A stretch of DNA of 64,000 nt from Poriferisodalis sp965198245 (lineage in GTDB: Bacteria; Actinomycetota; Acidimicrobiia; Acidimicrobiales; Poriferisodalaceae). Below, in pieces: positions 41,156 through 50,741 of the stretch. Where the stretch lies: NCBI RefSeq assembly GCF_965198245.1, contig NZ_OZ240249.1, positions 930,001-994,000 on the forward strand, given 5' to 3'. The notes beneath the pieces are model-generated. The model was not told the origin of the DNA. It did no database searches and saw only the letters and a list, made by a program, of their open reading frames with translations. The stretch's first letter is position 1, and each line of letters starts with the position of its first letter. The translations under genes and the position numbers were made by a program.

Positions 41156-42745
41156 TTAGGTAACTGCGTCAAGAGCAAGAATGCCTTCGAGTTCTTGATA
41201 TGTCGACATATCCGGTGAAATGAGCGGCGCCAATATGCCTGAGCCGAATTGGTGCTTGTTTTCACCGAGGTTTTCCATATCGCACAATACCGTTTGAGCA
41301 GCTTGGAAGACTTCGCCTAGCGCGGCTTTCGCGCTTCCTCTCGCCGTTACCGAATGATCGCGGGCTGATTGCAGTTTCATCAGCGCCGTTCCCACTCGGT
41401 CACCGCGCTCGGTTACCAGCTTGGCAAGTACTTCGTCGTCCAAGAGATACGATTCGAGCGAGTTGCGCTGGAGAATTCTGAGATGGCTGTCTTGGGAGAG
41501 AAGTCGCTTGCGGTCGTCATCCGGAAGGTCGTCTCGGTCCCTGAGCCGCAGTACACGCGTGCCGGGGGCAATCACAGCTGCGATCTCTGATGCCGCGTTG
41601 AGCTGGCCCTTTCCGCCGCACGGAACAAAATCGACACGCTGGTACAGGTTGCGGAATATCTGTCGGTAGCACCGCTGGTCCCAAGCAGCGTTTCCAGTGG
41701 AGCCAGGCTGTCCTTCGCACAGCACGACGATTTCTGGGGCGATCAGTCCTGCAAGGTCGTCGAGCGCTACTTCCAGGGCGCCCCGCAGGAGTTGTCGTGA
41801 CGGCACCACGGGTTCAATATCAACTTCGGGCAGCGGTCCCGCAACATTTCCGAAGTCCAAGAAAGCAACGGTACCGGGGTCCTTTGCGGCGACATCGAAG
41901 GCCCGGCGGATCATTCCGACCGAGTGCGTTGCGATCCACAATTGCGCTCCGTCAGGCATCAGGCCGAGTAGCTCCGACAGGACGCTTGCTTGAACGGCTG
42001 GATTCAGGTGTAGTTCGGGCTCGTCAAGGCACACCACGGGGCTGGCTAGTTCCGATACGGCCACATGTACGTCAAGGAGCAGATCGAAGACTGCTTTCTC
42101 ACCGCCCGAGAGATTCTCGTACCGAAAGGCCCGAATTCCATCGCGTTCAAAATGATATGAGCCTTCGCTCGTTGGGTCGCCGAGGTTGGTGAACTCCAAA
42201 TGCGGCAGGACGCGAATCAGCGCCTCCTGTACAGGCGCAAGCCATTCACGGATCTCTTGCAGGTCATCACTCGCGTCGCCATCAAGCCTCGAAAGAATGG
42301 GCAGGAATCTTGAGACGATGCGCTGGTAGTGCTCACGCAACGCACTGTCTGTCTCAATCATCCGATCGAGTCGATTGGACTCTCCAAGCTTGTTGACCTT
42401 CTGCACCTCGTTGGTCACGACCTCCGGCGTATTGCGATGTGCAGTCCTCAAGTGAATGCGTCGTCCCACTGGTGTTCCATCGGCATCAGCTTCCGATTCG
42501 TGGAATTTGAGTTGAGGCCTTCCAACCGCTGTCGCTTCGGCATTGAAGTAAGTGTCGGAGATCCTGCCACGCGCCGCACGACCATGATCCCTGGCCCATG
42601 ACAGAAACGCGTCGAATACCGAGGACTTGCCCGAGCCATTCGGCCCCAACATCACAACCAGCTCAGTAGTCGCACTAATGGATGACATTCTCAACGAGCC
42701 GAAACGCTTGAAAGGCCCATCAATCTGCATGCCCTCTATGCGCAT
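41156..42745 (-). CDS. AAA ATPase with TOPRIM-like domain (OLD-type)
   Basis: 529 residues from the ATG at 42745 (AAAGGAACTAGGA upstream). Walker A GPNGSGKSS lies at residues 34-42, LSGGEKAVFDLLL is the ABC signature, VVCLDEPELHLNP is Walker B, and LWIATHSVGMI is the H-loop. The C-terminal part starts EIVVLCEGQPG and has VLRLRDRDDLPDDD, matching the Glu and DxD of TOPRIM domains in OLD nucleases. OLD-type proteins are DNA-cleaving anti-phage factors, alone or with a helicase (Gabija). No helicase is adjacent, so this would be a stand-alone OLD or a new pairing with the 160-residue gene upstream. Confidence 0.78.
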   Translation of the reverse strand: MRIEGMQIDGPFKRFGSLRMSSISATTELVVMLGPNGSGKSSVFDAFLSWARDHGRAARGRISDTYFNAEATAVGRPQLKFHESEADADGTPVGRRIHLRTAHRNTPEVVTNEVQKVNKLGESNRLDRMIETDSALREHYQRIVSRFLPILSRLDGDASDDLQEIREWLAPVQEALIRVLPHLEFTNLGDPTSEGSYHFERDGIRAFRYENLSGGEKAVFDLLLDVHVAVSELASPVVCLDEPELHLNPAVQASVLSELLGLMPDGAQLWIATHSVGMIRRAFDVAAKDPGTVAFLDFGNVAGPLPEVDIEPVVPSRQLLRGALEVALDDLAGLIAPEIVVLCEGQPGSTGNAAWDQRCYRQIFRNLYQRVDFVPCGGKGQLNAASEIAAVIAPGTRVLRLRDRDDLPDDDRKRLLSQDSHLRILQRNSLESYLLDDEVLAKLVTERGDRVGTALMKLQSARDHSVTARGSAKAALGEVFQAAQTVLCDMENLGENKHQFGSGILAPLISPDMSTYQELEGILALDAVT

Positions 42746-43048
42746 TCCTAGTTCCTTTCGGGTTGTCGATTCGCATGAAGCTGTGAGCGCGTGAGGCGAG
42801 CGCGTCTGGACGCCCTCATCACCGTGTCTAAGACGCGGAGGTCGACGTCCACAGCGGGCACCGTATCCGCACGACCAACGGCGACGCCTCAATTTGCTCG
42901 ATGCGCCCAGCGTGTGCATGCATTGCCGCTCTGACGGTCCCTGTCGAGTTCGCAGGACCCTGAACGGTCGCCGCTCGCCGCTCTCTGCCGTGTTCCGCAG
43001 GTCGGAGCCGGGCGCCGTCAACGGGACGGGCACTTGCTGCATGCGAGA

Positions 43049-43531
43049 TCAGGCTGCTTCGCGGTGTCTCAGGGCGATCATGGCGCAGGTGTTGGCGAAC
43101 GGATTCAGTCCGCCAGAGACTAAGGCGATCAGCTCCTGTTGCGGTGTTTGGCTGGCGACGCCTGCTCCGACCAACATGCGCAGCCGGTCGACAACTTCTC
43201 TGCTCGACAGCATGAAGTGCAGCTGCGGGTCGTCGCCGTCGGGCGTTGGGCCTTCAACGATCATGTAGGAATCGGATTTCTTCTTCAAGTGTCGTCGTCT
43301 GACCGGCTCTTCGCGAGTCAGCTTCTCCGTTTGTGCTCGTGTCACTGGCCAGGTGAGGCGGTCGGCGACCGCATTGATCAGATCGACGAACCTGAGTCCG
43401 ATGGTCACGTTCACGAGGTCCCGATACGGGGAGGTCTCGATTTCCTCCACGTCGACATACACGCAGGTCAGTCCAGGTAACTGCAGTTCCAGCTGCTCGT
43501 AGGGCGTCGTGGGTGTGTTTGGTTTGGACAT
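43049..43531 (-). CDS. Hypothetical protein upstream of OLD-like gene
   Basis: 160 residues from MSKPNTPTTPYEQLELQLPG. YVDVEEIETSPYRDLVNVTI, then KLTREEPVRRRHLKKKSDSY and LHFMLSSREVVDRLRMLVGA suggest a small alpha/beta protein; family unknown. It lies about 300 bases upstream of the OLD-like gene on the same strand. That gap (42746-43048) holds no gene I can support. Confidence 0.5.
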   Translation of the reverse strand: MSKPNTPTTPYEQLELQLPGLTCVYVDVEEIETSPYRDLVNVTIGLRFVDLINAVADRLTWPVTRAQTEKLTREEPVRRRHLKKKSDSYMIVEGPTPDGDDPQLHFMLSSREVVDRLRMLVGAGVASQTPQQELIALVSGGLNPFANTCAMIALRHREAA

Positions 43532-43736
43532 GATGAATCTCACCGGCTATTGCGCAGGCTTTGGATGTCCGCCCTACGAGGGGCTTTTGACACAGTGGGC
43601 GGGGCGCGGTAGGTGTGTGGGCGGTTAGGTTCGCAAATGCCGTCGAACCGATCTAGAGCGCGTGGCTCTGTATCGCAGACGAACCTGACGTCGACTGAGC
43701 CGCTACGTTCGTGCCTGATGACGGGCTGGCTGCATT

Positions 43737-44084
43737 GTGTTTGATGGCCTCAGATGGACACAGGTTCGTCGCGGTCATTGGGTTGCTGAGAGTCCGCTGC
43801 GCCGCTACGGCTTTGTGGTGTGGTGGATGCGAGTCGGCAAGTGGCATGCGTACACAGCTCCCTACGACGACCGTTCACCGGGGGAGGTTCGCACGTTGCC
43901 CCACCGGGGCGTTCGGCATCGGACTTTGCGGGAGGCCAAAGGGGCGTGCGTCGCGGAGGCGAGACGTATCAGCAACGTCCTCGCTGCCAGCGACTCTCGG
44001 ATCACGCGCACACAACCTCACGCGAAGCGACACCGAGGCAGTCGCGAAGCCCTACGAGGTGAGTCACGCAGCGAGGGTCTGTAG
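43737..44084 (+). CDS. Small basic hypothetical protein
   Basis: 115 residues from a GTG. WTQVRRGHWVAESPLRRYGF and WWMRVGKWHAYTAPYDDRSP look like a compact beta-rich unit, followed by HRGVRHRTLREAKGACVAEA and a basic tail. It overlaps the convergent PLD gene by 21 bases. Coding status is uncertain. Confidence 0.4.
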   Translation: MFDGLRWTQVRRGHWVAESPLRRYGFVVWWMRVGKWHAYTAPYDDRSPGEVRTLPHRGVRHRTLREAKGACVAEARRISNVLAASDSRITRTQPHAKRHRGSREALRGESRSEGL

Positions 44085-46793
44085 CCGTTCAACTGCGGCA
44101 TCCCAAGGTTGTGTACTTGCGTCCGGCGGATCGAACTCGAACTCATCGTGGGTTCGCGGGTCGTACCGGAGCCCGACGCCACGTTCGTAATCAGCGAAGG
44201 CAACCGTTCCCGTCTTTGAGTGACTCACGCGCAGGTACTGCTCCTCGGGAAGCAGGCGAACGAGGTCAGAGAAAAGCTGTAGCGCCGTTGACGAGTCCAG
44301 CTCGACGAGTGGATCAGAGATCTCGAACACCTTCACGATCTCGTCTCCGAGGTCGCCGCGGTGGACCTTCTGCCTTGTTCGACTCACGGCGCTGGCGCGG
44401 CAGCCCACGATCTCGGCGACCGCGGTGAGGATCTCGTGGTCAGGCGTGTACGCCGCGAGGCCAGTGAGCTGGGCAACGAAGTCGGCAAGAGGCAAAGGGT
44501 TAGGGCCAATTCCACTGACTGCCGCAGCATCCTGAACCGATGTTCTGCCAACGCCACCGAGGTCGTGAGTGAGGATCACGCGCCACTCGTCGCGCACGCG
44601 CACAACATCCTCATCCTCAAGTTCCCAAGCGATGTCATACGCCTGGTGCATGGATGCGAGAAGCACAGCCTCGGCACAGTGAGCATCGAGGATGTCGATC
44701 GAGGCGAGCTGCTCTGCCTCGCTCATCGTCGCCACGTAGCCCGATCCGTCTTCGTCACCCCAGAAGAACCTCCAGAGCTCGACTTGGGCGTCGACGACGA
44801 AGGGTCGGTCGATGAGATCGAGCTGGGCGAGCTTCCAACACAGGTGGTTGAACACGACGTAGCTCGGCACGATCACGCTTGGTCCGACAAGCCGCGTGAA
44901 CTCGATATCGGTCAGCCCTGCCACGAAGCGCTTGACGAAGCTCCGGAACTGTCGTCGTGCTCGCGCCCGTGCGCTCATCCGGCGACGTTCCACTTCGGCC
45001 TGCTCGGCTTCCGCAGTCTCCTCATCTTCGGCTTCGATGGTCTTGGCGAGATCGTTCAGGGAATCGCTGGCCGTCTCGGTTTCGATCTCCCCGGTCGCTC
45101 CGTCGCCACGACGCTGGCTGACTTCGGCACGAAAGCGATCGCTGATTGACCCGAGCAGGATCCCGAGCCCAGTCGAATCAGCGTGCCCACGTTGGTCCCA
45201 TGCTCGATACTGCGCCAGCTTCGGATGGGAACGGATCGCGTCCCAGTCGAGGTCGTCGTAGCGAAGCGCCACAGACTCCTCGTCATCGGCGGGTTCGGGC
45301 ACCTTGCGCTTGAGCATTCGCCACAGGCTCCGGCCGTCGACAATGAGCACTTCGTCGAGCTGGACGAGGAGTTTCTCGAGTTCTTCGTCGTCGAGATCGA
45401 AATCGCCTGCCTGCTTCAATAGATCGGTTCGCCCCTGTCCGGACGACAGAGCGATCAAAGCGTTGAGGTGGTAGGGGTACGCGGGGACGGTCCGTCGATC
45501 GGAGTCAAAGACGAAGGTGACAGCAGCGACGCGGCTGAGCTCGGCGGCAGCGGACTCGCCGAGAATTGCGGAGAACGGTGTCTTGCCATCTCGTGGAGCA
45601 TCGAGGTGCCACTCGACGTCGTCGGCTGTCGACTCACCGACAATGAGGCCGGGAGGGGTGTCGACTTCGCCCGGAAAGACGCCGGTGAGCCGAAGTGGTA
45701 TCCAAGACAGTTCCCGGACCTGTGGCGCGTAGTCATTGTCGTCGGGTTCGTCGTCACCTTCAGCGAGGGACAAGCCGAGCGATGAGACGTCTACGGGATC
45801 AGGGCTGACGACAAGGTCGGAGACCAGATGGTCGAAGGCACCCGGGGTTGCTTCGAGCAGGTTTGTGAACTCGATGTTGCCCGTCAGTCCAGCCTGAAGC
45901 AGTGCAGGTGTCGACACGTTCGGAGAGCCCTGCAGGCAGACGTCCGACGAGTTCAAGCGAGCGACGACGAACTTGGCGTGGAGGAACGTGCCTTTGTCGT
46001 GTGCCTGAACCGCTCGAACCTCGACCTGATTGGGGGCTGTGGACAGGACCTCGGACAATCGCCGCGGATCGACAGAAGTGATCCGCTCTTGCAGGAGGAT
46101 TTGCAAGGACTGAGGCTGCGTCTGACCGATGAGCTCGGACAGCGCCGAACAACGATGGTCGTAGAAGGGCGCGTGGATGACGAGTTCGCGTACCGGACGG
46201 CCGTCGATGACATCGATGAACTGGTCGAGCAGCGGCAGCTCCAGGTTGTGGCGCACAGTGGAGGTCGCCTCGTCGGCCGCACCGAAGATCCATGGTGCGT
46301 CCTGCCAGGCCTGTTGGAGCCGGGGTCTCACGGTTTCGTCGACGAGTCCGCGAGCGATCACCTGCTCCAGGAAGTCCTTCACCGCAACGAAGGCATGGAA
46401 GTGCTGGGGGTCTTCCTCCGACCAGCTATAGGTGGTAAAGCACTCCCCCTGCGACGCAAGACCACCCATACCGAGATTGCCCGACCCGACTGCAAGGAGT
46501 CCTCGATTCTCCGCGAGGAGGAGAATCAGCTTGGCGTGAGCGACGCCCGGCAACCGCATAGGTGCGAGAACGTAGGTGCGATTGACATGGCGGAGCGGGC
46601 TGCTGTTCTCGACCGCAAGGAGTCGACGATCTACTTGTCGACCGTCTGCGAAGATCAGGCGGTTCTTCGCCCGGTCGATCTGTCGCCACAGGTCTCGTTC
46701 GTAGAAGGCAAGGTCAGCGCCGTACGTGGTGATGATGACGCTGTCCCATGCCTCGTCGAACAGCGTTGGCACGCGGATTCGAGGTGCCGTCAC
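44064..46793 (-). CDS. Phospholipase-D-like large protein
   Basis: 909 residues. Two HxK motifs are present: HAKLILLLAENRG with SGNLG just after (H86, K88), and HAKFVVARLNSSD with QGSPN just after (H272, K274). These match the two half-sites of PLD-superfamily nucleases, although the Asp of HxK(x)4D is not at its usual place. The other 600 residues are unrecognised and contain an acidic coiled-coil-like stretch near 590-625. It is coupled by ATGA to the gene upstream. A DNA-targeting defence effector is a reasonable inference. Confidence 0.7.
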   Translation of the reverse strand: MTAPRIRVPTLFDEAWDSVIITTYGADLAFYERDLWRQIDRAKNRLIFADGRQVDRRLLAVENSSPLRHVNRTYVLAPMRLPGVAHAKLILLLAENRGLLAVGSGNLGMGGLASQGECFTTYSWSEEDPQHFHAFVAVKDFLEQVIARGLVDETVRPRLQQAWQDAPWIFGAADEATSTVRHNLELPLLDQFIDVIDGRPVRELVIHAPFYDHRCSALSELIGQTQPQSLQILLQERITSVDPRRLSEVLSTAPNQVEVRAVQAHDKGTFLHAKFVVARLNSSDVCLQGSPNVSTPALLQAGLTGNIEFTNLLEATPGAFDHLVSDLVVSPDPVDVSSLGLSLAEGDDEPDDNDYAPQVRELSWIPLRLTGVFPGEVDTPPGLIVGESTADDVEWHLDAPRDGKTPFSAILGESAAAELSRVAAVTFVFDSDRRTVPAYPYHLNALIALSSGQGRTDLLKQAGDFDLDDEELEKLLVQLDEVLIVDGRSLWRMLKRKVPEPADDEESVALRYDDLDWDAIRSHPKLAQYRAWDQRGHADSTGLGILLGSISDRFRAEVSQRRGDGATGEIETETASDSLNDLAKTIEAEDEETAEAEQAEVERRRMSARARARRQFRSFVKRFVAGLTDIEFTRLVGPSVIVPSYVVFNHLCWKLAQLDLIDRPFVVDAQVELWRFFWGDEDGSGYVATMSEAEQLASIDILDAHCAEAVLLASMHQAYDIAWELEDEDVVRVRDEWRVILTHDLGGVGRTSVQDAAAVSGIGPNPLPLADFVAQLTGLAAYTPDHEILTAVAEIVGCRASAVSRTRQKVHRGDLGDEIVKVFEISDPLVELDSSTALQLFSDLVRLLPEEQYLRVSHSKTGTVAFADYERGVGLRYDPRTHDEFEFDPPDASTQPWDAAVERLQTLAA

Positions 46794-48538
46794 ACGCCCT
46801 CCGCAGCGGCGAGCGATTCGAACGCCCCAGATGCCGGCAGATCACCGTCAGTCCGTAGAAGCTCACCTTCCTCGGTCAGGCCGTGATGCTCGACGTACAA
46901 GTAGCCACTCCAGCCGAGCTCGTAGACGAAGGTTGCGAGCGCGTTGAACCTGGAGTCGTTCATGCCCACTTGGGCGTCCTTCGGGAAGAAGCGGAGTCGC
47001 CCGGCCTCTCGTCGGAACCGGAAAGTGTCACCCGTCGTCGCAAGCTTGGCGGTGGCGACACGTTCGTGCTGGGCGATCACGTAGTCGAGCGTCAACCAGT
47101 GGGCGACTTCCCCAATCGTTGCGTTGGCGTCGACCCGTGTTCGGAGCGCATTGATGAATCGCTGCAGGCCGAGTCGATCTTGTCCCCCCTCTAGGACAGG
47201 GAACCAATCGGCCGGTTCGATGAGGGCGAGCTCGGGCGGCCACAGGCGGGCAGCAACGAACGTCGCGAGCGTGAGAGCAGCAGCGAGCATGTCTGAGCTG
47301 TGGTCGGTCGCCTGTCGCCCGTAGCCGAGCCATTCGATGACTCGGTCCTCTGTGAGGTCACAGTCGAGGTCCCAACGATCATCGAGATGGTCGGTGACGC
47401 CGCCAACCGCCATTACCCACGCGAGCAGTTCGCGGTACGGCGATTCTGCTGTAAGTCCGCTGGATGGCAGGTCGACACCGACCGACTCGGCGAAGCTCTC
47501 GAAGTCGATCGCGTCGATCGAAGCGATCAGGTCAGTCGTCGGGACCGGGTAGATGTCCCCATCACGCGCGAGCCCCCAGAAGGACAATCGTCGCCACATC
47601 TCGTTGATGGCCGCGTTGAAGTACTCACGTGCCTGATAGAGACGCCACCTACGCGCAGTACGGACGAGCAGCAGCGGTGGGACAAACGTGGCGCCGGGAG
47701 CGTTCGGCTCTTCTGTGCGGTCGACGCCGTAGTAGACGAGGCGCCGGAACGAGTCCGCATCCACCGGACTGGAATCGCTCTGGTCCGCCAGCTCGCAGAA
47801 CATGCGCAGCGTTTGGCGACGCGCCTCGGTCTCGACCGGGCTGCCGTGATGGAGGAAGGCGTCAACTAGGAGTGGACGGTCGAGTGCGGAATCGTCACGG
47901 AGGCGGCAGAAGCAGGCCAGCTCGCCGTACTCGGCTGCGACCGCATACGGAAGCTCCTCATCGTGGCGGTCAATCCAGTTGCGGTAGTACTCGGTGTCGG
48001 CAATCACAGCCCGGAAAGCATCCGCGACGACCTGGCCCTCGGGTGTGACGGCGTCGACGGGCAGCCCGAGTCGCGGGTCGGCGAGCGCGACCAGGCCAAC
48101 GGCCTGCATGACGGTCGCGTAGTAGAGCCCGTAGCCGCCCATCACGGACTCCATGTAGTCGAACTGCGGATCGAACCCGTTCGGCTCGTCTGCGACAACC
48201 CCCGCTATTCGTCGCGTGCCGATCGGCGTGCCGTAGTGGTCGGGGCTCTCGCAAAGAGAGCACGCGACCGAGTAGATGCACTCCATCGGCCGGTACCAAT
48301 CCCGAAGCGCGGCCTTCGTCCTCGGCAGGTCGCGCTTCCAGAACTCGCTCAACAAGAAGGCGTAGAACGACCAGTAGCGCGGGTGGATAGTCAGCACATT
48401 GATGCCCGGCGACAGTCGCGGAAGGATTCGATCGGTCACGACGGAGCCGAGCCCGAGGTGGTCCTGACCGCCACCGGGCTTGTACATCTTCTCCGTCCAA
48501 TACGGGACGCCGTCAACTAGCTCTGCAGAAGACATCAT
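46790..48538 (-). CDS. Unknown 582-residue protein in PLD operon
   Basis: 582 residues. The start GLGSVVTDRILPRLSPGINV, then TIHPRYWSFYAFLLSEF, is reminiscent of the opening of DUF6361-type proteins, but I am not sure of the match. No nuclease or ATPase motif is evident. It overlaps the PLD gene by 4 bases and lies 56 bases downstream of the GIY-YIG gene. The three genes are most simply read as one operon. Confidence 0.65.
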   Translation of the reverse strand: MMSSAELVDGVPYWTEKMYKPGGGQDHLGLGSVVTDRILPRLSPGINVLTIHPRYWSFYAFLLSEFWKRDLPRTKAALRDWYRPMECIYSVACSLCESPDHYGTPIGTRRIAGVVADEPNGFDPQFDYMESVMGGYGLYYATVMQAVGLVALADPRLGLPVDAVTPEGQVVADAFRAVIADTEYYRNWIDRHDEELPYAVAAEYGELACFCRLRDDSALDRPLLVDAFLHHGSPVETEARRQTLRMFCELADQSDSSPVDADSFRRLVYYGVDRTEEPNAPGATFVPPLLLVRTARRWRLYQAREYFNAAINEMWRRLSFWGLARDGDIYPVPTTDLIASIDAIDFESFAESVGVDLPSSGLTAESPYRELLAWVMAVGGVTDHLDDRWDLDCDLTEDRVIEWLGYGRQATDHSSDMLAAALTLATFVAARLWPPELALIEPADWFPVLEGGQDRLGLQRFINALRTRVDANATIGEVAHWLTLDYVIAQHERVATAKLATTGDTFRFRREAGRLRFFPKDAQVGMNDSRFNALATFVYELGWSGYLYVEHHGLTEEGELLRTDGDLPASGAFESLAAAEGV

Positions 48539-48594
48539 CGACCCCGCATGGGACGCAACGCTCGCTGGACCAGTGCTAGGCGCACCATCCGCAC

Positions 48595-49467
48595 CTACGT
48601 CTCGCTCGTCATGTCAAACGTTTGGAGGTCCTTGAGCGTCTGACCTTCGGCCGTTCTCCACTCAAGCCTGCCGTTCGATGGCCGGCCGAGCATGACCATC
48701 GCTGCCGTCGAAGGCGCGGAAAATACGTAGTCCTCGGTGAGACGCAAGTGCTTGCCATCCTCGACGAAGAGACCCTTATCGGCCAAGGCCGCTCGAAGCT
48801 GGGCGCCGTAGGAGTGGATCGAACGCACCGCGTCAGCCCGGGCGAGCGATCCTGCATAGACGACGAACCCGTCAGCAGTCTCGGTCCCTTCGGCCTTGGT
48901 GTCCTTGCCGATCAGATGGAGACGGACCGAGCTGGATGGCTGCTTCTCGGCTTTCTGAAACACTTGAACACCCAGCACCGGGTAGATGAGAAGCATCTCC
49001 GCCAGGAAGGCTTCGGCCTCGGCGGTGTCGGGCTCGGACAGCGGCGGGAGTGAACCGGCATTGCCGTTGTCGAGCTCCGCTCGTTTCGCTGTGCTGGCCA
49101 GCCCAATGAGGCGCGCCTCCAAGTGACGGTTATGTGCCTTGTTGAGGTTGGAGTCCTTGCTGGTGAAGACAATGACCCGGTTCCAGAAGTCCTTGTTCTT
49201 GTTGTGGCTGTCGAGTCGGCCGGGGAGGTCGTCGGTCTCACCGATGTACACCCGGCTCGGGAGCAGACCCGATTCAGTCGGCCCAACCAGCAGATAGACG
49301 CCCGGACCGTCGAGATCGGGCCGGGCACGCATCTCGCCGTAGCGGGTACGCGGAGCCATGAGCGCCTTGCCGGTCCAGTTGCTCTTCTCGACGACCCACA
49401 CCCCATCGGCCTCGCTATCAGCCAAGAAAATCCGGATCGAAGTGCCCAGCGGTTTCGGGGGTTCCAT
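48595..49467 (-). CDS. GIY-YIG nuclease with DUF4357-like C-terminus
   Basis: 290 residues from the ATG at 49467. GVYLLVG...SRVYIGETDDLPGRLDSH is the GIY...YIG core, with Arg and His following; HNRHLEARLIG supplies the metal-binding Glu region. The C-terminal part (GFVVYAGSLARADAV, GQTLKDLQTF) matches the DUF4357 domain often fused to these nucleases. It heads the operon with the 582-residue and PLD-like genes. An ISL3 relic begins just upstream, so its native promoter may have been replaced. Confidence 0.82.
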   Translation of the reverse strand: MEPPKPLGTSIRIFLADSEADGVWVVEKSNWTGKALMAPRTRYGEMRARPDLDGPGVYLLVGPTESGLLPSRVYIGETDDLPGRLDSHNKNKDFWNRVIVFTSKDSNLNKAHNRHLEARLIGLASTAKRAELDNGNAGSLPPLSEPDTAEAEAFLAEMLLIYPVLGVQVFQKAEKQPSSSVRLHLIGKDTKAEGTETADGFVVYAGSLARADAVRSIHSYGAQLRAALADKGLFVEDGKHLRLTEDYVFSAPSTAAMVMLGRPSNGRLEWRTAEGQTLKDLQTFDMTSET

Positions 49468-49483
49468 CAGTTGGCCCTTCGTA

Positions 49484-49630
49484 ATTCTGTGGGATGACGG
49501 GGGGTTGAGGCTCCGTTTGTGCGGGTCGAGGCCGTACTGGGATCGATGTATGCGGACGCCGAACCCTGGCGGGCCCCGAAGGCGAATGATGCTATGTCGG
49601 TACCGCTGTGGTTGTCGCAAATTCGAGTGC
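49484..49630 (+). pseudogene. ISL3 left-end relic
   Basis: This stretch matches the left end, leader and first 20 or so codons of the ISL3 element at 37619 (shared blocks TGGGATGACGG.GGGTTG and GGGTCGAGGCC.T.CTGGG). Terminal repeat and leader are recognisable but the frame is broken. Nothing of the rest of the element is left. Confidence 0.65.
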
Positions 49631-49717
49631 TGGAGCCGCGTGTCTCCAGCATTGTTCATTGCTCAGTTGTCTGATTGCCATGAGGAATACCCTGCGTTCA
49701 CCGCAGAGGGAGGCACG

Positions 49718-49888
49718 ATAGCCAAGAACGGCGACAATGGCGGTGGCCGGAACGGTGCCGCAAAAGGCCGCAGTCAGTTCCAGAATCCGAAAAACGGCAA
49801 CTGGACCAAGCGCGACGCGTCCTCGGGCCGATTCATGGCGATGAAGAGAACTGGCGGCCCGTTCAAGGGCGTACGACGCGAGCACTGA
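49718..49888 (+). CDS. Small conserved protein with ATA start
   Basis: 56 residues: AKNGDNGGGRNGAAKGRSQF, then NPKNGNWTKRDASSGRFMAM and GPFKGVRREH. Proteins of this kind (KRDxxTGRF ... FKGVRxE) are widespread and start with ATG. Here the codon at the expected start is ATA, with AGAGGGAGG four bases upstream. Either ATA is used as a rare start or an ATG was recently mutated. Function unknown; the protein is basic and probably unstructured. Confidence 0.6.
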   Translation: MAKNGDNGGGRNGAAKGRSQFQNPKNGNWTKRDASSGRFMAMKRTGGPFKGVRREH

Positions 49889-49900
49889 GCAGCGCGAAAC

Positions 49901-49928
49901 AAGCCCCGGAGCTGGGCTCCCGGGGCTT
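49901..49928 (+). terminator. Hairpin after small conserved gene
   Basis: AAGCCCCGG and CCGGGGCTT form a perfect 9-base stem around a 10-base loop, 12 bases after the stop at 49888. There is no T tract, so it may act as a weak or Rho-assisted terminator. Confidence 0.5.
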
Positions 49929-50210
49929 GCTGGATGGTGGGATGTTGGCCAGTCTTGTTTCCGCAGGTTAGACGGGGTGGATTTTGGCCCTCGCCGCAAT
50001 CTCCACATTGGAAACCAAGCCCGCGGCAGCCTCCTGAGACCGCCAATGGGAGGAGCACGCTGAGAGGCGGCCCGGCTGTGCGGTTCGGAATGGGTGCGAG
50101 AGCGCTTGTCGCCGCCGATCCAACCGGCCAAAGATTGCTGCCCGCCTACCGAATCCCATCCGGGCTGTACACCCGGTCCTCGTGCAGGTTCGCGGCTAGC
50201 GGCAGCGGTC

Positions 50211-50741
50211 TCAGATGATCGAACTGCCTTTGCGGCGATTGCAGTCGGCGCAGAGAATCTGGATGTTGTTGACCGAGTTCCCGCCGCCCTTCGCGACGGG
50301 GATGATGTGGTCGTATTCGAGGTCGTCTTGGCTGCCGCACTTCTGACAACGTCCCGAGTCACGCTCGAACACGATTGCCCGTACTTCGTCTGGGATCCGT
50401 TCGCGTCGGGCGGCGGTGATGTCCTCACTCTTGGTTCGAATCTTGCGCAGCCGTTCCAGTTTCGAGTCTTGCCGCCGCTGGCGGTCCCAGATGAGGAGCG
50501 CGACATCCTTGCCCTTCAACTCCGGGTCTGACCAGTACAAGCCCGAATCCGTCCACCACAGGACACGATCCGCGTCGCGGCCAATGCGTGCTGCGCCGTC
50601 TCGCTTACGCTGCGCGGTCACCTCCTCATAGGCGGTTTGGTTGAGAACGAAATAGTTGGTCTTCGTCGTGTAGAAGAGCCACTTTCGAAAGAAGAAGCCC
50701 CGCTCCTCAACACGGCCGCTGCTTATCTTCCGAAGGCTCAT
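50211..50741 (-). CDS. HNH endonuclease
   Basis: 176 residues from MSLRKISSGRVEERGFFFRK. The C-terminus has the HNH core: CQKCGSQDDLEYDHIIPVAKG, then GNSVNNIQILCADCNRRKG, with two zinc CxxC pairs, the DH, N and final N. The N-terminal domain is unrecognised. It could be a restriction-type or mobile-element nuclease; no partner methylase is near. Confidence 0.85.
   Translation of the reverse strand: MSLRKISSGRVEERGFFFRKWLFYTTKTNYFVLNQTAYEEVTAQRKRDGAARIGRDADRVLWWTDSGLYWSDPELKGKDVALLIWDRQRRQDSKLERLRKIRTKSEDITAARRERIPDEVRAIVFERDSGRCQKCGSQDDLEYDHIIPVAKGGGNSVNNIQILCADCNRRKGSSII

Noticed and set aside
41156..42745. Complete Gabija system
   Set aside because: No UvrD/GajB-type helicase gene is adjacent on either side.
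50094..50531. Plus-strand frame of 145 codons
   Set aside because: It is antisense to the HNH endonuclease, whose zinc and HNH motifs are clear.
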